Positions 41,501 to 56,500 of a DNA stretch of 64,000 bases are shown one piece after another. Position numbers and translations under genes: made by a program. Numbering within the stretch: position 1 is the first letter of the stretch; every line of letters starts with the position of its first letter. Source of the stretch: Branchiostoma floridae (Eukaryota; Chordata; Leptocardii; Amphioxiformes; Branchiostomatidae); contig NC_049979.1 of NCBI RefSeq assembly GCF_000003815.2, positions 6,230,196 to 6,294,195 of the forward strand, written 5' to 3'. Below the pieces are notes generated by a model. It was not told the origin of the DNA and did not search any database. It saw nothing but the letters and a program-made list of their open reading frames with translations.

Positions 41501-44500
41501 TATGGAAATGACTGGGTAATCCCCATGCTCCTGTCATGTTTACTGTTACCCACCATCAGTGGTGCTGAAAATTGTTTTATAACACAGAGGAGAAAGAGAC
41601 TAGTCCTGTCAAATTAGCCCATGTTCACATGGCATGCCTGTTTTGATAACAGTTGGCCATCCGTGCAAGTGATCGTATCACTCTTGTTACTCCAATAAGC
41701 TATTTGTTCAATGAATAAACCAACACGCACTTCCATGTCAAAGTAATTTTGGTTTGCTCTAAGTTGGGTCACTGATAAAAAAAGAAGATCCCTTAAAAGG
41801 ACAATAATTTTACATGAAATCACAGGTTTTTCTAGAAAAAGCTTGCATGAGACACAAGAGAATGATTGGAGCAAAGGAGTGGGATATGGTATGGATTTTC
41901 CCCCTTCCCTCATGGGGTTTTAGGGAATCATATCATAAGTTAAAATGGGATATTCTAAGGCTTTCGGAGGCTGAAAATTACTGTCAGACTGTCACAGTTG
42001 AAGACTCAGAAGCTACAAGTGACCTAGTAGCATCCCTGGTCAATCTGAATTTTATGCTTGTCAGAAATCTGCTCCCCTTGATAAGGGGGCACATGGTTAG
42101 AGCATGGGGAGTTAAGAGAAAATCCTGATAAACTATACATAACCTTTCTGAAAGGTTGCATTAATGTGCTTATCTTTGCTACTCTTGTCTGGTTGCTTTA
42201 AAATGGTACCGCTTTCTTGTGTTGCAACTATTTTAGGGATACCATGTTTCATGAACATAGATACGGCATGGGTATTTTGTTTCTGCTCAACCCATTGACA
42301 ATTCACGAGGAACCACATGGATTACAGTAATAATAGTGTTTCTGATTCGACCGGATATGGTAATGAGATCTAGCATACAGTAATGCTAGATTAAAAGACA
42401 TGACATCATCAGAAAGAAATAGTTTACTTTCACAAATGAGTCATCTGTTTCTGAGCCTTGGAACTGAAGAAGGTTGCCATCCCCATTGCCTTGTAATTCC
42501 TAGGATATCAGTCCCTTATGACTCAACCACATCGGAGATCTGTGCTTGAATATCAAGAGTCAACAGCTTGGGATACCTCAATGCTACTTCTTTCATTGGG
42601 ATCTAAACAAATACTGAACAAATTGTAATTATATAAGTTAAGTATGGTTGGGTACTGCCTTGAGATAGAGCGATGCAGAGTATTAAATAGAAGCTCTGTA
42701 CTGCAAATTTGTTCCAAAACAGAAAGTTTGTGAACAATATCATGAAAAGCCAGAATAAGTTTCACAAAACATGTATGAAAACAACAGTTTGGTCCAGTGT
42801 CAGAATAGGTTTTGACTGGTAGATGCCAACTAGATAATGAACTCAAAATGTTTGAGTCCAGGTACTGAATTTGTAAGGATTCTTCTGCATTGTCTTGCAA
42901 AATCCTAGCATTTTCTCTATGAATATGCTCATATGCTTTTTGGATATGAAAAACAATTCTTCAAAGTCCTTTTGGAACTGAATGTGCTCACTGAGTAACG
43001 TCTAATGTTGTGCTTCTATACATATCCTTGGGACCTACTTTAGTTGTATAGTCGTGTCACGATAGCAGAAATATGAGATGACATAACTGCAACAACATAT
43101 CATTTATTGAGCTGACTTGTTTGATCTGGGTAGACAGGCATATCACGAATGTTGAAATATAATGCAAAGTGAACACATGCCTAGAGCTGTGTCATGTATC
43201 AAAGACTTCTGATGGTGAGTTATCCACTGTATTTGATTTCTGAGGTGTCTTTTCCTTTATCTCTTTACAAGGCATACAACTTAGTAATACTATGATGCCT
43301 ACGAATGATTGATTGATTGAACGTACTTCACTTAATCCAGATTCACATCTCTTTTTGACTTTACTGAAATGATTATAATTCATAGACTGATTTTAGGGAA
43401 ATCTTTTTGCATGGTACGCATGATATAGTCTGTTTCCTCAGACTGGAAATAACTTGATAACTAAACCAAGAAAATAAACCAAAGCAGGCTTGACGCATCA
43501 CCTGTCCCAGGGTTATGGATAACTAGGTTCTACAGTACCCTCAAGTCTATTCTAATAATCAACAAGATTAGATGATATTTGCGCAGCCTTCCCTTGTGTA
43601 CAAAGAGGAGGACCTGAATATGATCGGCGCAGAAAAGTAATCAACTTGTCATCAGAGACTGTTTGTTGTGACTATTTGGTCTACTGGAGCTGAAACTTGC
43701 ATTGTAGTAAAGATACAAGTTCACTATCCATGGTTAGATTATACTGCTGCTGGGTTCCCTGACGCAGGGGTAGGCAGCAGTCGGCCAGTAGATACAAGTT
43801 ATAGTCCCTCAGTCCCCATCCTAGATCTAACAAATGTCAGTCTTGTTTGACTGGAAGGTTTAGTTTAAATCTGGATTGATACAAGGCTGGTCCTGACAAG
43901 GATCATCCTCCCCGTGTTCCCGCCAATCAGTGAGTAATCCGTGTTCAAACATCCACTTCACATCCTGGTACCACCCGTGACTCAGCTTCCTTGGCTTCCA
44001 GGTTCCAAGGGGTTTCAATCAGCCAAATTGCCCAAAAGGCTGTGAATGGGGTGATTTGCGAGATGAGGTGGCATCCATCCCCCACCTCCATGAGGCCCCA
44101 GCGTGCACACATTAATGGGCCCCCCTATACCTCGGGAGGCCTGGGCACATTACCATCAATTAATAATTCAAGACTTGCACTCTAACTTGGTTCCATTCCA
44201 GGTATTGGTTATAGTCATATTGGCCAGAAGCAAAAAAGACTGATTGTTTCTTTATGTGTCAGGTCTACTGGGCAAATTAGGCCTCTAATGTACCTACGTT
44301 GGGGATAGGTTTGATGAAAGGATGCTCAGTCTTCTCAGACTTTGCTTCACCTCCAGTAGTCGTGTGGTGATAGAACATTTGATGTATTAGTAGTGTAATT
44401 GTAATACTAAGAGAAAAGAAACAGATTAGAAATAGCATGTATAACTTTTGGAAATGAATTTGTCCATTCCTTTGCAGTTCATCAGAATTCAAATGGAATG

Positions 44501-47500
44501 TAAAAATAATTTTTGGCTTACTAGTAATCAGCAGTTTCTTTTGGTCCTAGTGAACATGCCACAGTAGTATAATCCTTCTAGTTGTCATCTGAGTCTTAAC
44601 ATTTTTGTGTGCAAAATCTTCCATGATTATTAGACTTTGTTTGAAATAGATGCAGAACTAAAGAAAATACTGGTGTCTCTGTGTGTGAATCTTTTCCTGG
44701 TACTCCAAAATCACACAATGTACATAAAATACAGTTTATCAGTAGTATCTGTCCATCCCATCCCATCCCTTTCCACACAGAGTCAGCTAAATCAAGTATT
44801 CCAGTAAATTATTGAACAGAATTAGAATATACTAGTATTGTGGCTTCAAATATAGGTATAATGTATAGTATCCTGTTATTGTTAGTGGTTTTACGTCTAT
44901 TTGGTATGCTGATGGTAAGTCCTAATCATAGCACTTAAACAGCTGATACTGTCTTGTTTAGAATTTCAAAGACATTGCAGTCTCAAATATTTCTCTATCG
45001 TTCATGTTAGCTGGAGTGCCACAGAAACGTTTGCCCAGATACATCCTTATAACAGCACTGCCTGGTTAAAATTTTACTCTTCAGTAAGAAACTGAATGGT
45101 CAGCCAGAGTCTGGAAACAGGAATGAGTTCATCCATCATGTCTGACATGCCATTTCATTATCTATTGGTAAATCAAGAGTGTAGCTTACAACTAGGAATT
45201 AATAGGGAAGAAGAAGGGGTCTAGATGGAAAAATACTGCTTACGATGTGTAAAAGTTATCGGATCATAGGAGGAAGATCAAACGATTTATTTGGTAGGTT
45301 GAAAAAGCATATTGCTCTTGGTGAGAAATTGTTATCTTGGACACCTTTGTATCAGGATGTTACAAATATACAATAATGAGAGTACAGTTTGTATGAGGTT
45401 ACGTCTTCAAAGGATAACTAACACTATAGCTTTTTATTGTAACATTGTGTTATTGCAGGATAACAGGTTTTTAATGGTAATGGAAACAGATGGTTGATTA
45501 TGCTGATGTTTGCCTGAAAATGATACATTTACAGTTTTCTTTGAAAAGTATAATGATAAGGCGTGTATAGCTCTGACTGATCTCCACTCCTGCTCATATT
45601 TTTCTTGTGTTTGAGACGTTTATGACCTTGTTTGTCTCCTCAGTAAATATCACGATAATAGAGTTGGCTGGGCGGACAGAGATGTATCCCTGGTGGGGAG
45701 ATGGTAACGTGATTTGTCATGAATGTTTCATGATGGGGACGGTGCCATGCATTATTCATCTCAGCTCATGACGCAGGTTCGCTATTCCTGGAACCCATAA
45801 CTTTTGAGACAGCACAACAGAGTCTTCATGGCGCTTCTCATGGGTGTCTTAAACTTGACATGCAGTTAAGCATAGCAAAGATCACTGCCTTTAGTTTAAG
45901 ACTTGATATATATATAGACTTGAGACAGTATATGCCAGATATCCCCCAATTAACTTAAAAAAACAAACTAAGGGATAAAGACATGAGATGAAATTGACAT
46001 AAGGGCTCAGGTTTTGATTCTTTTAAAAATGATACATGTAGCAATTAAAACAGTGGAAGGCTATATATTGTGGTGCTGGCCCTATATTGTCTACTACTTC
46101 TACTTCCATAACATTTCTCATTGAAACAAGATTACGTCAACACAGTAATACCAGAAAGCCTGCACCATTAGAGGTCAGCTAGGCCAGCAAATATTTGTCT
46201 GTTGTTTGTCTAAACATATTATAAGCATTAAAATCACTATGTGAGCCAGCGTTCCCGCCAGGCATACGTCTTTACGTCTTTGGACGCATTTTTTTCTGGA
46301 AAGACGCACTCAGCTCGGCTGAATGCGTCCATAAAAAAATCTGTAAGAAAGGCTGACCTGTACCACCAGTGTACAAAATGTATCTGGAATCTTTAAAAAA
46401 ATCTGTCTTTATAAGAAGGAATCCTACCTTTACAATTTATACTTCAAATTGTTCACTTTCCGGTCATCCCATGGGGCGGAGCGCGACACGTTTTACAACT
46501 AGCGGACCCATGTGCGACACACCCAGCCACGCGCCAGTCTGAGCTGTCCGTTGCGCAATATAATTATTTGTAGTCCGTGAAATAACGTTACATCTGACAG
46601 CCAGCATTCTGTAACACTGGAAGAAATCTTATGCAGATTTTATATTCTGATTTTAACATGATACTTACTTGTCCTCATTTTCATGTATTTGTTAAAGATT
46701 TGTGGTTAATACTAGTATAATGAACAAACAAACTGTTCTGCGCGAGTGTTGCACATCTCAACAAAAGTTCTCACGCTGTGGGCAGTTGATTGGCAGTCGG
46801 TTTCTTTGACAACAGGCCGCCGGCGCCAAGCAGTCTAGATTGGCCACCAGGTCCAAATCCAATCATCTTAATAACCAATCAGCGTTTGATAAATGTAATG
46901 ATGTACTCTGTCATTGGTCACCGGAGAAAATACAAAAGTTACCGAGTATTAGCGCACGTTGTTTTGTGATATTGGTAGGCGCCCGTGTCGTCTGGCACGT
47001 TTCTTCCCTAGCTGCTAACAATTTACTATTAAAGTTTCCCCATTTATCCAAGTTAAAAAAGCGGTGCGCGGTAAATAAGTGAAGAATCCCAAACTATACA
47101 CTTTATTTCTTACTTCCAAAATTTCTTTTGTTTCAAAAAGACAAATTTTTTGGCAGAAAAGGGGCCGCAATATTGTTGTCAAGCGTCGATCGAGTCGGCT
47201 GTGCACTGGCGTTGGCCTCCGTGGCACATGGCGCGGCACGCCCCCCTCCCAAGACGGACCGTCGATCGCAGCGCCCAGCACGTTGGAACGTCTTTCTGGC
47301 TACTAGTTCAAGGCTACCCCGGCACTGATCACTGCCAAAGAGGCAACAGATCGTCCTCCTTCGAGTAATGTATAACGTTCTTGGTCTATTTAAAGATAAA
47401 TCCAGCCAAAGATTTCACGCCGAAAACGGGGTTACCTGAGGTCGCAGGAAACAAACGCACGCTCGTGGAAAATGACGGCACGGCCTTGTAAAACCCCACC

Positions 47501-50500
47501 GATTCGTGAGTGTGATGTCGTCGTTATTTTATCGTCTCGGAAAACTATTTGATGAGGGAGGGCGCAACATCGATCGCACGAGGTCGACATTTTTTTATTC
47601 AATGACGGAAGAAATTGGCAGAATTTTTCCATGGGCTGACGAACTGGCTAGAGCCCTGTTGCGAAGCATAAAAAATCCAAAAATTTTCGTGTCTGGAGAA
47701 ATTATACCCGGGCCAGATCACTGACGGCTGATTCCCCGTGCTATAGTGTATTTTTTTGAGAGAGGGCGGTTGTCGATTACTGAATTACGGGATTAAAAGA
47801 GGCAACCGACATCCAATCTCAAGGGCATGATTTTCCTCTCAAATTGCGGGAAATTGTGTTTTAGAGGGTTTGAAAATCCAAATTTTCCCGGGGGAGCATG
47901 CCCCCGGACCCCCCTAGAATGCGAGCGCCTGCGGCGCTCGTCTCGCGCCTCCGGCGCTCAATACCCCCCTCAGAAATATTTGGACGCATACTTTCAAGAA
48001 CCTGGCGGGAACGCTGATGTGAGCTAACATGATATGATTAATTTAGGTAAATCTAGAATGTTTGCAGAATGTTTATGGCTTGCCTTGTCCAGAAATTCCA
48101 AACATGTACTTTTAAACAAATTTTTGTGCCCCAGCACAGCCCATTCCTCTGCAACCCATTAGTTTACATGTTTTTAGATGTCACTAAAAGGGTAGCTTAG
48201 TCACTCTATAAATGCCTTCTGTTTTGTCTAGAACCTAACTTCAGTATAGCCTTAGAGACGCCTAGTAAGGTCAAATGAACCAGCTGAGAGGCTTTACTAA
48301 TCTTGTTTTGTAGGTGTCTATTTCTTGTTAAAACCACATTATGTCAGGCTAATTTGATTGTGAGAATGGTGATAGAAATAATAAATAGTTTTTCTTCCCC
48401 CTAATCAATTGACATACAAGATGTTTGACTGAATGTGACATTGAAGTGGCAGATGGCTGAATTTCCAAGTTATTGTAGTTCTAATGAAAAGTTATATCTT
48501 CTACTTCCACAGAAAAGGATGGCACAATATTACAATCACTTGCCAATGTTGCTACATGGCTCATGTCTTGCCAGAATGGTTTCTAAAGTCTTGTAATGCC
48601 TGTTTAATTTTCAACCTTTAATACAACATTGGTAGCTACACCAAACCAATGGAAGCAGCAGCCTGTCATACTCAGGAGTTGACTAAAAACATAGATGTTG
48701 TCTAACTGTGATGTCATGTATTATTCATGATACAGTTTGTCTCTGGGGGATTTATTGTTCCCTCCAGAATAAAATCAGACCCATGGTAGTGACCTTGGTC
48801 AGTTATTTACCATAGTAGAACACAAAGACACTTTTTTTTAAATTTCGTTTTGCACAATAGCATCAATTTTATGATGTATTTCAGCTCTCCATTTGCAAAT
48901 TTGTCTTCTTGATATTCTACTCAAAGCAGAGTGAATTCAGTTATTTACAAATGTAAATTTCTGTTATGATAATCCTGCAAGTACTTTGATATGTACATGG
49001 TATATGTGATGTAAAGGAAACAGTGTAATAATATTAATAATACCACCTGAGCCCTTAGGCCTGAGACAGATGGCACTCGTTTACAGGTTAGTGGATAGGT
49101 ACATGTACAAGTAGCCCGAGGTATAGATCATGCCTCAGAGTCAGAGATTCATGTGTCTCTGCACCAGCTGGATATCAAAGTTCAGAAGGCTAACCAGTGA
49201 ACCATTCCTCCTGAACAACTGAGTCAGGGGTACATAACTTGTTCGGGCGTAAGCACAGATCTTTCAGTACCAGGGACAGCACAGTACAGAAAACTATTGG
49301 ATTTTATGGCAAATTCTGCATACCCGTTTTTGACAATGTATTTCGGCCATCTTAGAATTTTTATTATCATTTTGATCTTTGCTGAAAGGGGATACCATTT
49401 TATAATGAAATACAAATGATTTTAAGAAATGTTTTATTTTTTTTTGCCTCAGTGCATATGATGCAATGGTATTGTACTGTCTTGCTTTGTTGGGTGGTGT
49501 GGCCTACGTGCAGAGCCCAGATGTCCTGTGTTCAAATCCTTGCGTGTTACCAGTCTTCTGTCCTTGGGAAAGACACATTACACAACTTCTCTCACTCCAC
49601 CTAGGTGTAAAAATGGGACCAGGGTACCTAACTTTGATTGGGAAGGAAAAAGGCGGTGAGAGGAGAGGATTGAACTCTAGATTTGCCTCCCAATATCGTG
49701 CCCTAGACAACAACCACTTCTTCCACGACCTTAAAAAAAGACTTTTGTAATACCTTACCCTTTATGCTTTGTAACTGTTTGTGGATACCTCAAAAGCCCC
49801 TGCCCTTCATGTGTACCTTCATCTACAGTTCAAGGTTGTGAAGAGTCAACTGATGATGTACAGTGGCATGTTGTGTATCATAAATCTTGAAAGATTTATG
49901 ATACACAACATGCCACTCTCAGAAGTTAATGGAATGGATACCATTTCAAAACATTGTGCCATCTTAGCAGTATGGCTAACAGATCTGCTTACACTTACAG
50001 TGACGCACTTTCACGGTAGAACTCTCACGTGCCAACTTTGTGCTTATGAAATCAATATTACTGATGTATAATTATATATGAAGCGAAGACATATTTATCT
50101 TTAAATGTAAAAAGAGATCTAATATAGGCACCTGTGTTTCCAGTGAAGTATTGTATTATATTGTTTCAGATATATTTTTAACTTATTTCTTTAGTAAGCT
50201 AGCAGCAGGTGCGATGTGGTACTGTTAGTAATAACAGACACTTAAACATTGTATATAGATGATTTTTATGCATGTTGATAATCCCAATGTATATTACCTC
50301 AAGTACACCTCAAGTTATCTTTTATCAATATCATATGTGAATTTTATGTACATTGTAAAGTATGTGTTCTTGTGTGTCAAGTTTCTGTCCTGTCATGTTT
50401 GTTGATAAGGACTACAGGAAGAGTAGCTACGTATATAAGCCAATTGTAGAAAGTAATAAAGTCATGTTGCATTTATTGTAACTATGTGACTAATGCTATG

Positions 50501-53500
50501 TACCTCATGTACCCATACCTCCCCCATCACTACATTTTCTCCATTATCAATGGACTTTTTTTCTGCACCACCTTATGCCTACCAGGATGAGCTCCTTTGG
50601 CGTCCATAACGTGTAAGTCATCTTCAGCTTTTTGTTTCTTGGGCCATGGCCATGCTATGACATGATTCTCAGTCTTTTTGAAATGTTAACAGATGATGGG
50701 AAAAGTTTTCATCATATGTTACAGTTATCTACCTAGCCACATCAATTACCTGGGTGTACAATTGTAGATTGGTGAAGTTATAATTGAGTTGCACTTTTCT
50801 AATGATCTCTTATAACCAAGAAGTAAAAAACATAAAATATACAAAAAAGCACTATCATGTTACCAAGTTATTTTATCGAAATATGAAAAGCTAGTTATAG
50901 AATGAGTTTGCTTGTAGCTTTTGTTTTCCTATAAATTCTTTACCATGTCTTTGGTCTAGGTCACAATTCCCAACCCGGCCGGGTAGCTTTCGTAAACGAA
51001 AAATATGATAAGAAAGGCAACACAACACACAGAACGTAAAACAATAGTCAGGAGCATAATTTGTGTATATTCCTGGGTAAACACTTTTATTTTTCGTTTC
51101 TGCAAACATCCAGCCCGGGCCCCGGTTTGGAAATGTGACCTAAGCCTTAGTTTAGGTACAGTGCTTTATCACTGTAATTGCATAGTAGAAGCACCATATA
51201 AAATTTCCAGTCACCTGTTGTCAATTATCAAAATTAAGATCTACCTGACAGCCAGCAATATGTCTTGTACAGTGGGTCCTAGATATAAAAATGCAGATCC
51301 AGTCTTTTTACATGGCTCAACAAGAGATAAGAAAAGCAATCAAGTGCCCATTTCATGTGAAAACCACAAGCAACATCGTGAGAAGGGCATGGTATTGTTA
51401 CTGTTACATAAGAATGAAGGTACAATGCAGATAGGTTTTGTACAGCCCTGGCTACTCCATTAATTATTCTAACATTGTTGCTGTACAAAATCTCATACTA
51501 GTCATAGACATGATAGAGTGCTACAGCGAGTGATCAGTCCACAAGGAGATATACTCCAGAGGCAGACTGAATACGCCTTAGTTAGTGTGCAGGTGACCAG
51601 GCTTTGATCTGAGGTCAGATTGCAGAGTTAACGTGTAGTGGAGCATAGAAATACATGTAAGTTCAGTGGTCAATAATACCCCTGGATAAAAGATGAGCAT
51701 CGTGCCATCAGATATGTCCAAATCAAGCCAAGGATTACAAGTTCTGATGTGCATCCTTGGCTTACAATCACGACAGGGAAGAAATACCAGAATATCAGCA
51801 TGATTGCTCCTTTCTGTCCATTAGCTTTCAGGTTCACACCATACATTCTTGACATCTTGTACTGCAGTCATGATACCCGCTATCATGATTGCACAAGTCT
51901 CTCTCAGAAAGGTGTATGCAGTCCCCTCCTGGGTTGTAGAAAATGTAGAGCACATTTAATCAGCTTGGACAAGATCAATCCTGCATTGTTCCTGAAGGCT
52001 GCACAAATGAAGGTAGTGCCTTCTGCCTGATTGGCTTTTTGCTAAAACGGGCTCCTCATCTGTTAAGTCCTCTCCTTCTCTAGGAAGGGTATTAAAGTTT
52101 GGATTAAGGATATTCCCGGGGGACTACCTACTAGTACAAGATTTTTGGATGCATGAATGTATGGTTGGGAATGGACTTGTTATGAATCACTCAATTAAAA
52201 CAATTCAAATGTTTTTTTGTTACTACAATTCAAGTGTTCTTGTTTTTTGCTGTTGCCAAAAGTATAGAGATTAAATGCCACTGACTGTCCATGTCCTTAT
52301 GCGACAATGGATAGACCAACCTAAGGTTGAAGCATTTAGAGTATGTGAGTTAATTAAAGGCCTTCCAGTCATGTACCCATTACAGCTTTGTTTACTTTTT
52401 ATGTAGTATATCACACACACTGCCCTTCCTCATGGTGCAGGCGGTGAAAGTAGTAATCCAGTGAAGGTTACGTATTCTATTCCAGTATGCTGTTTCTGTG
52501 GCCTTTTTTTCTAATCTATTAGAGATGTAAAGGTAGAATAAAATGTATGGAGTGTAAAAAGTAGAAGCACTTGTATAATATGACAATAGAGGTTTCTAAT
52601 TATGTGTGCTAAAGGTACATGTATGTTACAATATTAGAAATATTGAACTCATTATAATGAAGGATTCTGCATATTGATTTCACATTTCTCAGATTGACAT
52701 CACATCCGTTTTTCTGTTTGGATGCAGCAGATCGATGCATGGTATTGCAAAACAGATCAAATCCCATCATCCCACCGTAGGTAATGGGCGTGAATAATGC
52801 ATGTCCCTGTCTGTGGCTCTTTTACAGCACCAGGGTGATGCTGAAAACAGGCGCCATACCTGACACCTGTCATAGTATCAAATTCAGATCTATAAACGGC
52901 TGCATCAGATTTTTTTATAGCAGGAGATATGAAGTGGAGGACTTAATTTCTACAAATGTATAAGATTCGTAGATGTTTCGATGACATCCATCACTCTTCT
53001 GCACCTTTACTAGAATGGACTTGCAGAACGAGTCAACACTAGAACTGAGGATATAACTAGAAAATGATAAAGACACTAACTTCTAACTGTTATGTAAAAA
53101 AATCAATAATATATTGTTAACCTGGATATCAAACCTTTATAAATCATAAAGGTGTAAAGTTTCTTCTAATGACAAACAAACAAACTCAATGAAAGTACAG
53201 ACATACTGTATGATTTACAGAAAAGGTCACACAGTTTGAAGTACTCACGTGACGAAAGATTTACAGTTATGTGCACTTATTACCTGTATTGGCATGTTCT
53301 CTGGGGTGTGAAGAATGGGAGTTGATGGTGTAAGATACACAAACATTCTTCTATCAGTGCTGCATGACTTATTGAGGCTTGAACACAAGCCAATATGCAC
53401 TCTCACCTAGTGCAATGATTAAGATACTGTGCAAGGTAATAACTAACTGCAGTGAACCCAGTATGATTACCCATAGTTGCCCCTGGTCTTCCAGAAGGTA

Positions 53501-56500
53501 GACATGTTAGATGGCAAAATTGCACTTCAATGTAACCAATTTACCATGTAGTCAGTTCATACCCTTTTGAAAAGTCACTGGTTAAAGCAGTGTTCATTCC
53601 ATTTCAGTATGATTTCCAAAGAACTAACACATGTAAGTTGGCTGTGTAAAACTAAAACTGAAGTTTTTGTGTCAGCCTTTTCAACTGAATTGGACAAGAG
53701 GAGATCATGTGATATGAATATGTAATAGTTATCATGGTATTGGTATATTGATGTTTGCAGTAGATTGTCCTAAGTTCATCTGCAGACTGACAACCATCCA
53801 AAACAGCCACCTATAAAGCATGCAGAACTTGCTGGTTGATATATGAGGTTTTTGAACTCATCCTGTCCAGTACTCTCATTTCTGTAAATCCAGAGTACAG
53901 GGGAACTCAGAACTCAGAGGAGACTCAGCAGCTCAGCTGCCTCAAAACAAAATGTGCTTTACATACAGGACTGATGGTAGAAAATGGAGTCAACACACTA
54001 AAGTTAATGGTTCCTGACATGAGAAGACTTTTTTTTGCCATCTTAGCTGAGTCTGATGTGTCTGTTTTGATGTGTGCACTGGTACTATAACTGATTTTAT
54101 CAGGGTTGGGACAGTACCAAGTAAATCTAAAGGTTGCATTAGGGAGCAATGCATTCATAGCAATCTGTGGGTTGAAATGCTTTGTTCTGACAACTGTAGG
54201 TCTGGCTAGATATTGACTAATGGCAACAAAGGTTGACTTTTTTCAGGTGTATTAAGAATGGAGAAAGTACTGACCTCTTGAATAGTATTTGCATGATTTT
54301 GCATGCAGGACTAAAGAAATGGATGGCCAATGATGTAAGGATGTCTTTATGCATTTCAAGGGGCCATCAGCAACAGAGTCTTGGCAAGAGCTCTGGAAAT
54401 ATAGCCCCAGGAGTTCCTGGTCTCTAACCTTATGACTGATCCGAAATTGATGGAGAGCCATGTTGTTTTTCCTCGTACAGATTGTGGCAGGGTCTGACGG
54501 ACAACTTTGCCAACGTGTTGCCGGTGGACTGGAACTCGTCCTACACAAGGCAGCTCTACAACAAAGCCTTGAACCTTAACGAACAAAAGGTAAGGTCCTT
54601 AAACTATGCAAATCTAGTTGCAAAAACTTGCAGTGTTTTTTCATTTGTTAGCTTTGAGGACAATCATTCAGTTCCCACATAAACCTTGGACCTAAAAGAG
54701 GATGAAAGTAGACTGAAGGTGGACTTAGTTGTGTCAGAGGGAAAGTTACTTCCAAAGTCCACCCCATTTTGCCATGTTTGAAAACTGTTGGTGTTAGTTT
54801 TGGCAGACTATTATCCAGAGTAAGCCCTTTACACCAATTTAGGCAGTAAGTTTATCTTCGGTCCTCTCTGAGTAAGTCCATTTTCAGACCATTGGACTTA
54901 CAGTACAGCTTCCGGGTTTTTCAGCATCGTGTTTCGTGATCACGCAAGTCGCCCCGCGTGTTCACGCAAGTCGCCCCGCGTGATGAGGCGATCGCCCCGC
55001 GTGATTATGGGTGATGTCTTGCGCGGCACACGCGTGACAACAATCGTGCGTGACAACACGCAAGGTGTAAAAACGTGGTGTGAGACCGTCTAGGCCAGCC
55101 CTTCCTGAACTCTGCCAAGGACCCGTGCGTCTTTAACGTCCCTTGGGGCGAACTGTTGCGTCAGTGGGAAGCCGCTTTAGATACTACATTTTACACAACG
55201 ATTGTGTAGCGCAAAAAGATAAAATTACGTAACAAAGTAACGGGTAGAGCAGCTGCAATCTAAGGCTGCACAACTGTCGATTTTTTCATTGAAATAATGG
55301 CTAGATTATATAAGAAATGAGACGAGTGGAGACAACAAGTTGGAGACAACAAGTTGCAGACAACTGGTGCAATAGCGGCACGTATCGTCTCGGCCCGGAG
55401 AGCCTTCTCTCTTATCTCACCGATCTCGAATAAAACCTCGTATACGTTTACCAGAAAATTCCCTAAAGTTTGAAATATGACCCTGCAAATTGACCGACAG
55501 TGTGGTGTTTTAGACATCGTGTTTACAAGCGGCAAATACTTTACAAGTACGCTGCAATACACAGTGATTAAAACACGAACAGAATGTGGCCCTTTTGATC
55601 GACATGTACTTTCGGTGTCGGCTAACGAGCCTGTCTACTTACGAGGTACATGTGCCAAGATTTTTTTCTAACTAGGAGGAAAGCCGACGGACATATTTTC
55701 ATAAGTTGGATCCTTCTTTCTTGAATGTCTGTAATTTAGTTAATTATACCGACCTCGATGAGTAGAGGAAACAGTTAATTGTCACAAATAAACACTGTGC
55801 CAGAATGTTCAGTCCTCCCAACGCTGCATCACCCGACGGCCGTGCGTTGAAGATAAGGTTACGTTTGTCTGTGCCGCCGAAACTCGAGAAGTTCCGATCA
55901 AAAGAGATTGCGACACGTAAGTAGCGTCATTCGCTATACATTTCTTTCACTATTACGTGTATCTAGGAGAGCCCACTTTACTGACGGTACCGTGTCAAGA
56001 GAGTCTAGCAAAGGTAAATGTTAACGAGATAATTTTTTGTATTGTACTTGCCACCCAAGACGATCGTTTTATACACTTACGAACAATTCGTTTTAATCAT
56101 CCGTGAAAACTCGCACGCCGACTAGAACAAAGAAAAAAGAAACACGCCCCTGTAGTTTCCAGAATTGCACATACATATGACATAATGATCATGCATGAAA
56201 CTTTAACCTATCGACGATATATCTCCAAGATTATTCAAAGACCAGTGACAGAACCTCATTTATTTGCAACAAGTATCAAGTTTTTTGTTTGTTTTTTTTT
56301 TGCTGTCAGTATTCCTCGTCTCTGATTGGTTGTCGAAAATGATTGAATTTTCGTCCCGCGAAGCTTCAGACAGTCCGGCGCCGGGCGGCAAAACTTCAAA
56401 CAGCCGCGATATGTCAATCAAGACCACGTCCGTGAGAAAGTGTATGTTTCTTGAGTTGCGGTTTTGGCGAAACACTATCAAAATGCAGAACCTATATTTC

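Noticed and set aside
49862-49917. microRNA precursor
   Set aside because: The hairpin is only 56 bases with a perfect stem and a four-base loop, unlike typical precursors of 60-80 bases with bulges.
55260-55562. Minus-strand 100-codon frame as a transposase fragment
   Set aside because: The composition is protein-like but no family motif could be named. It is left as part of the insertion.
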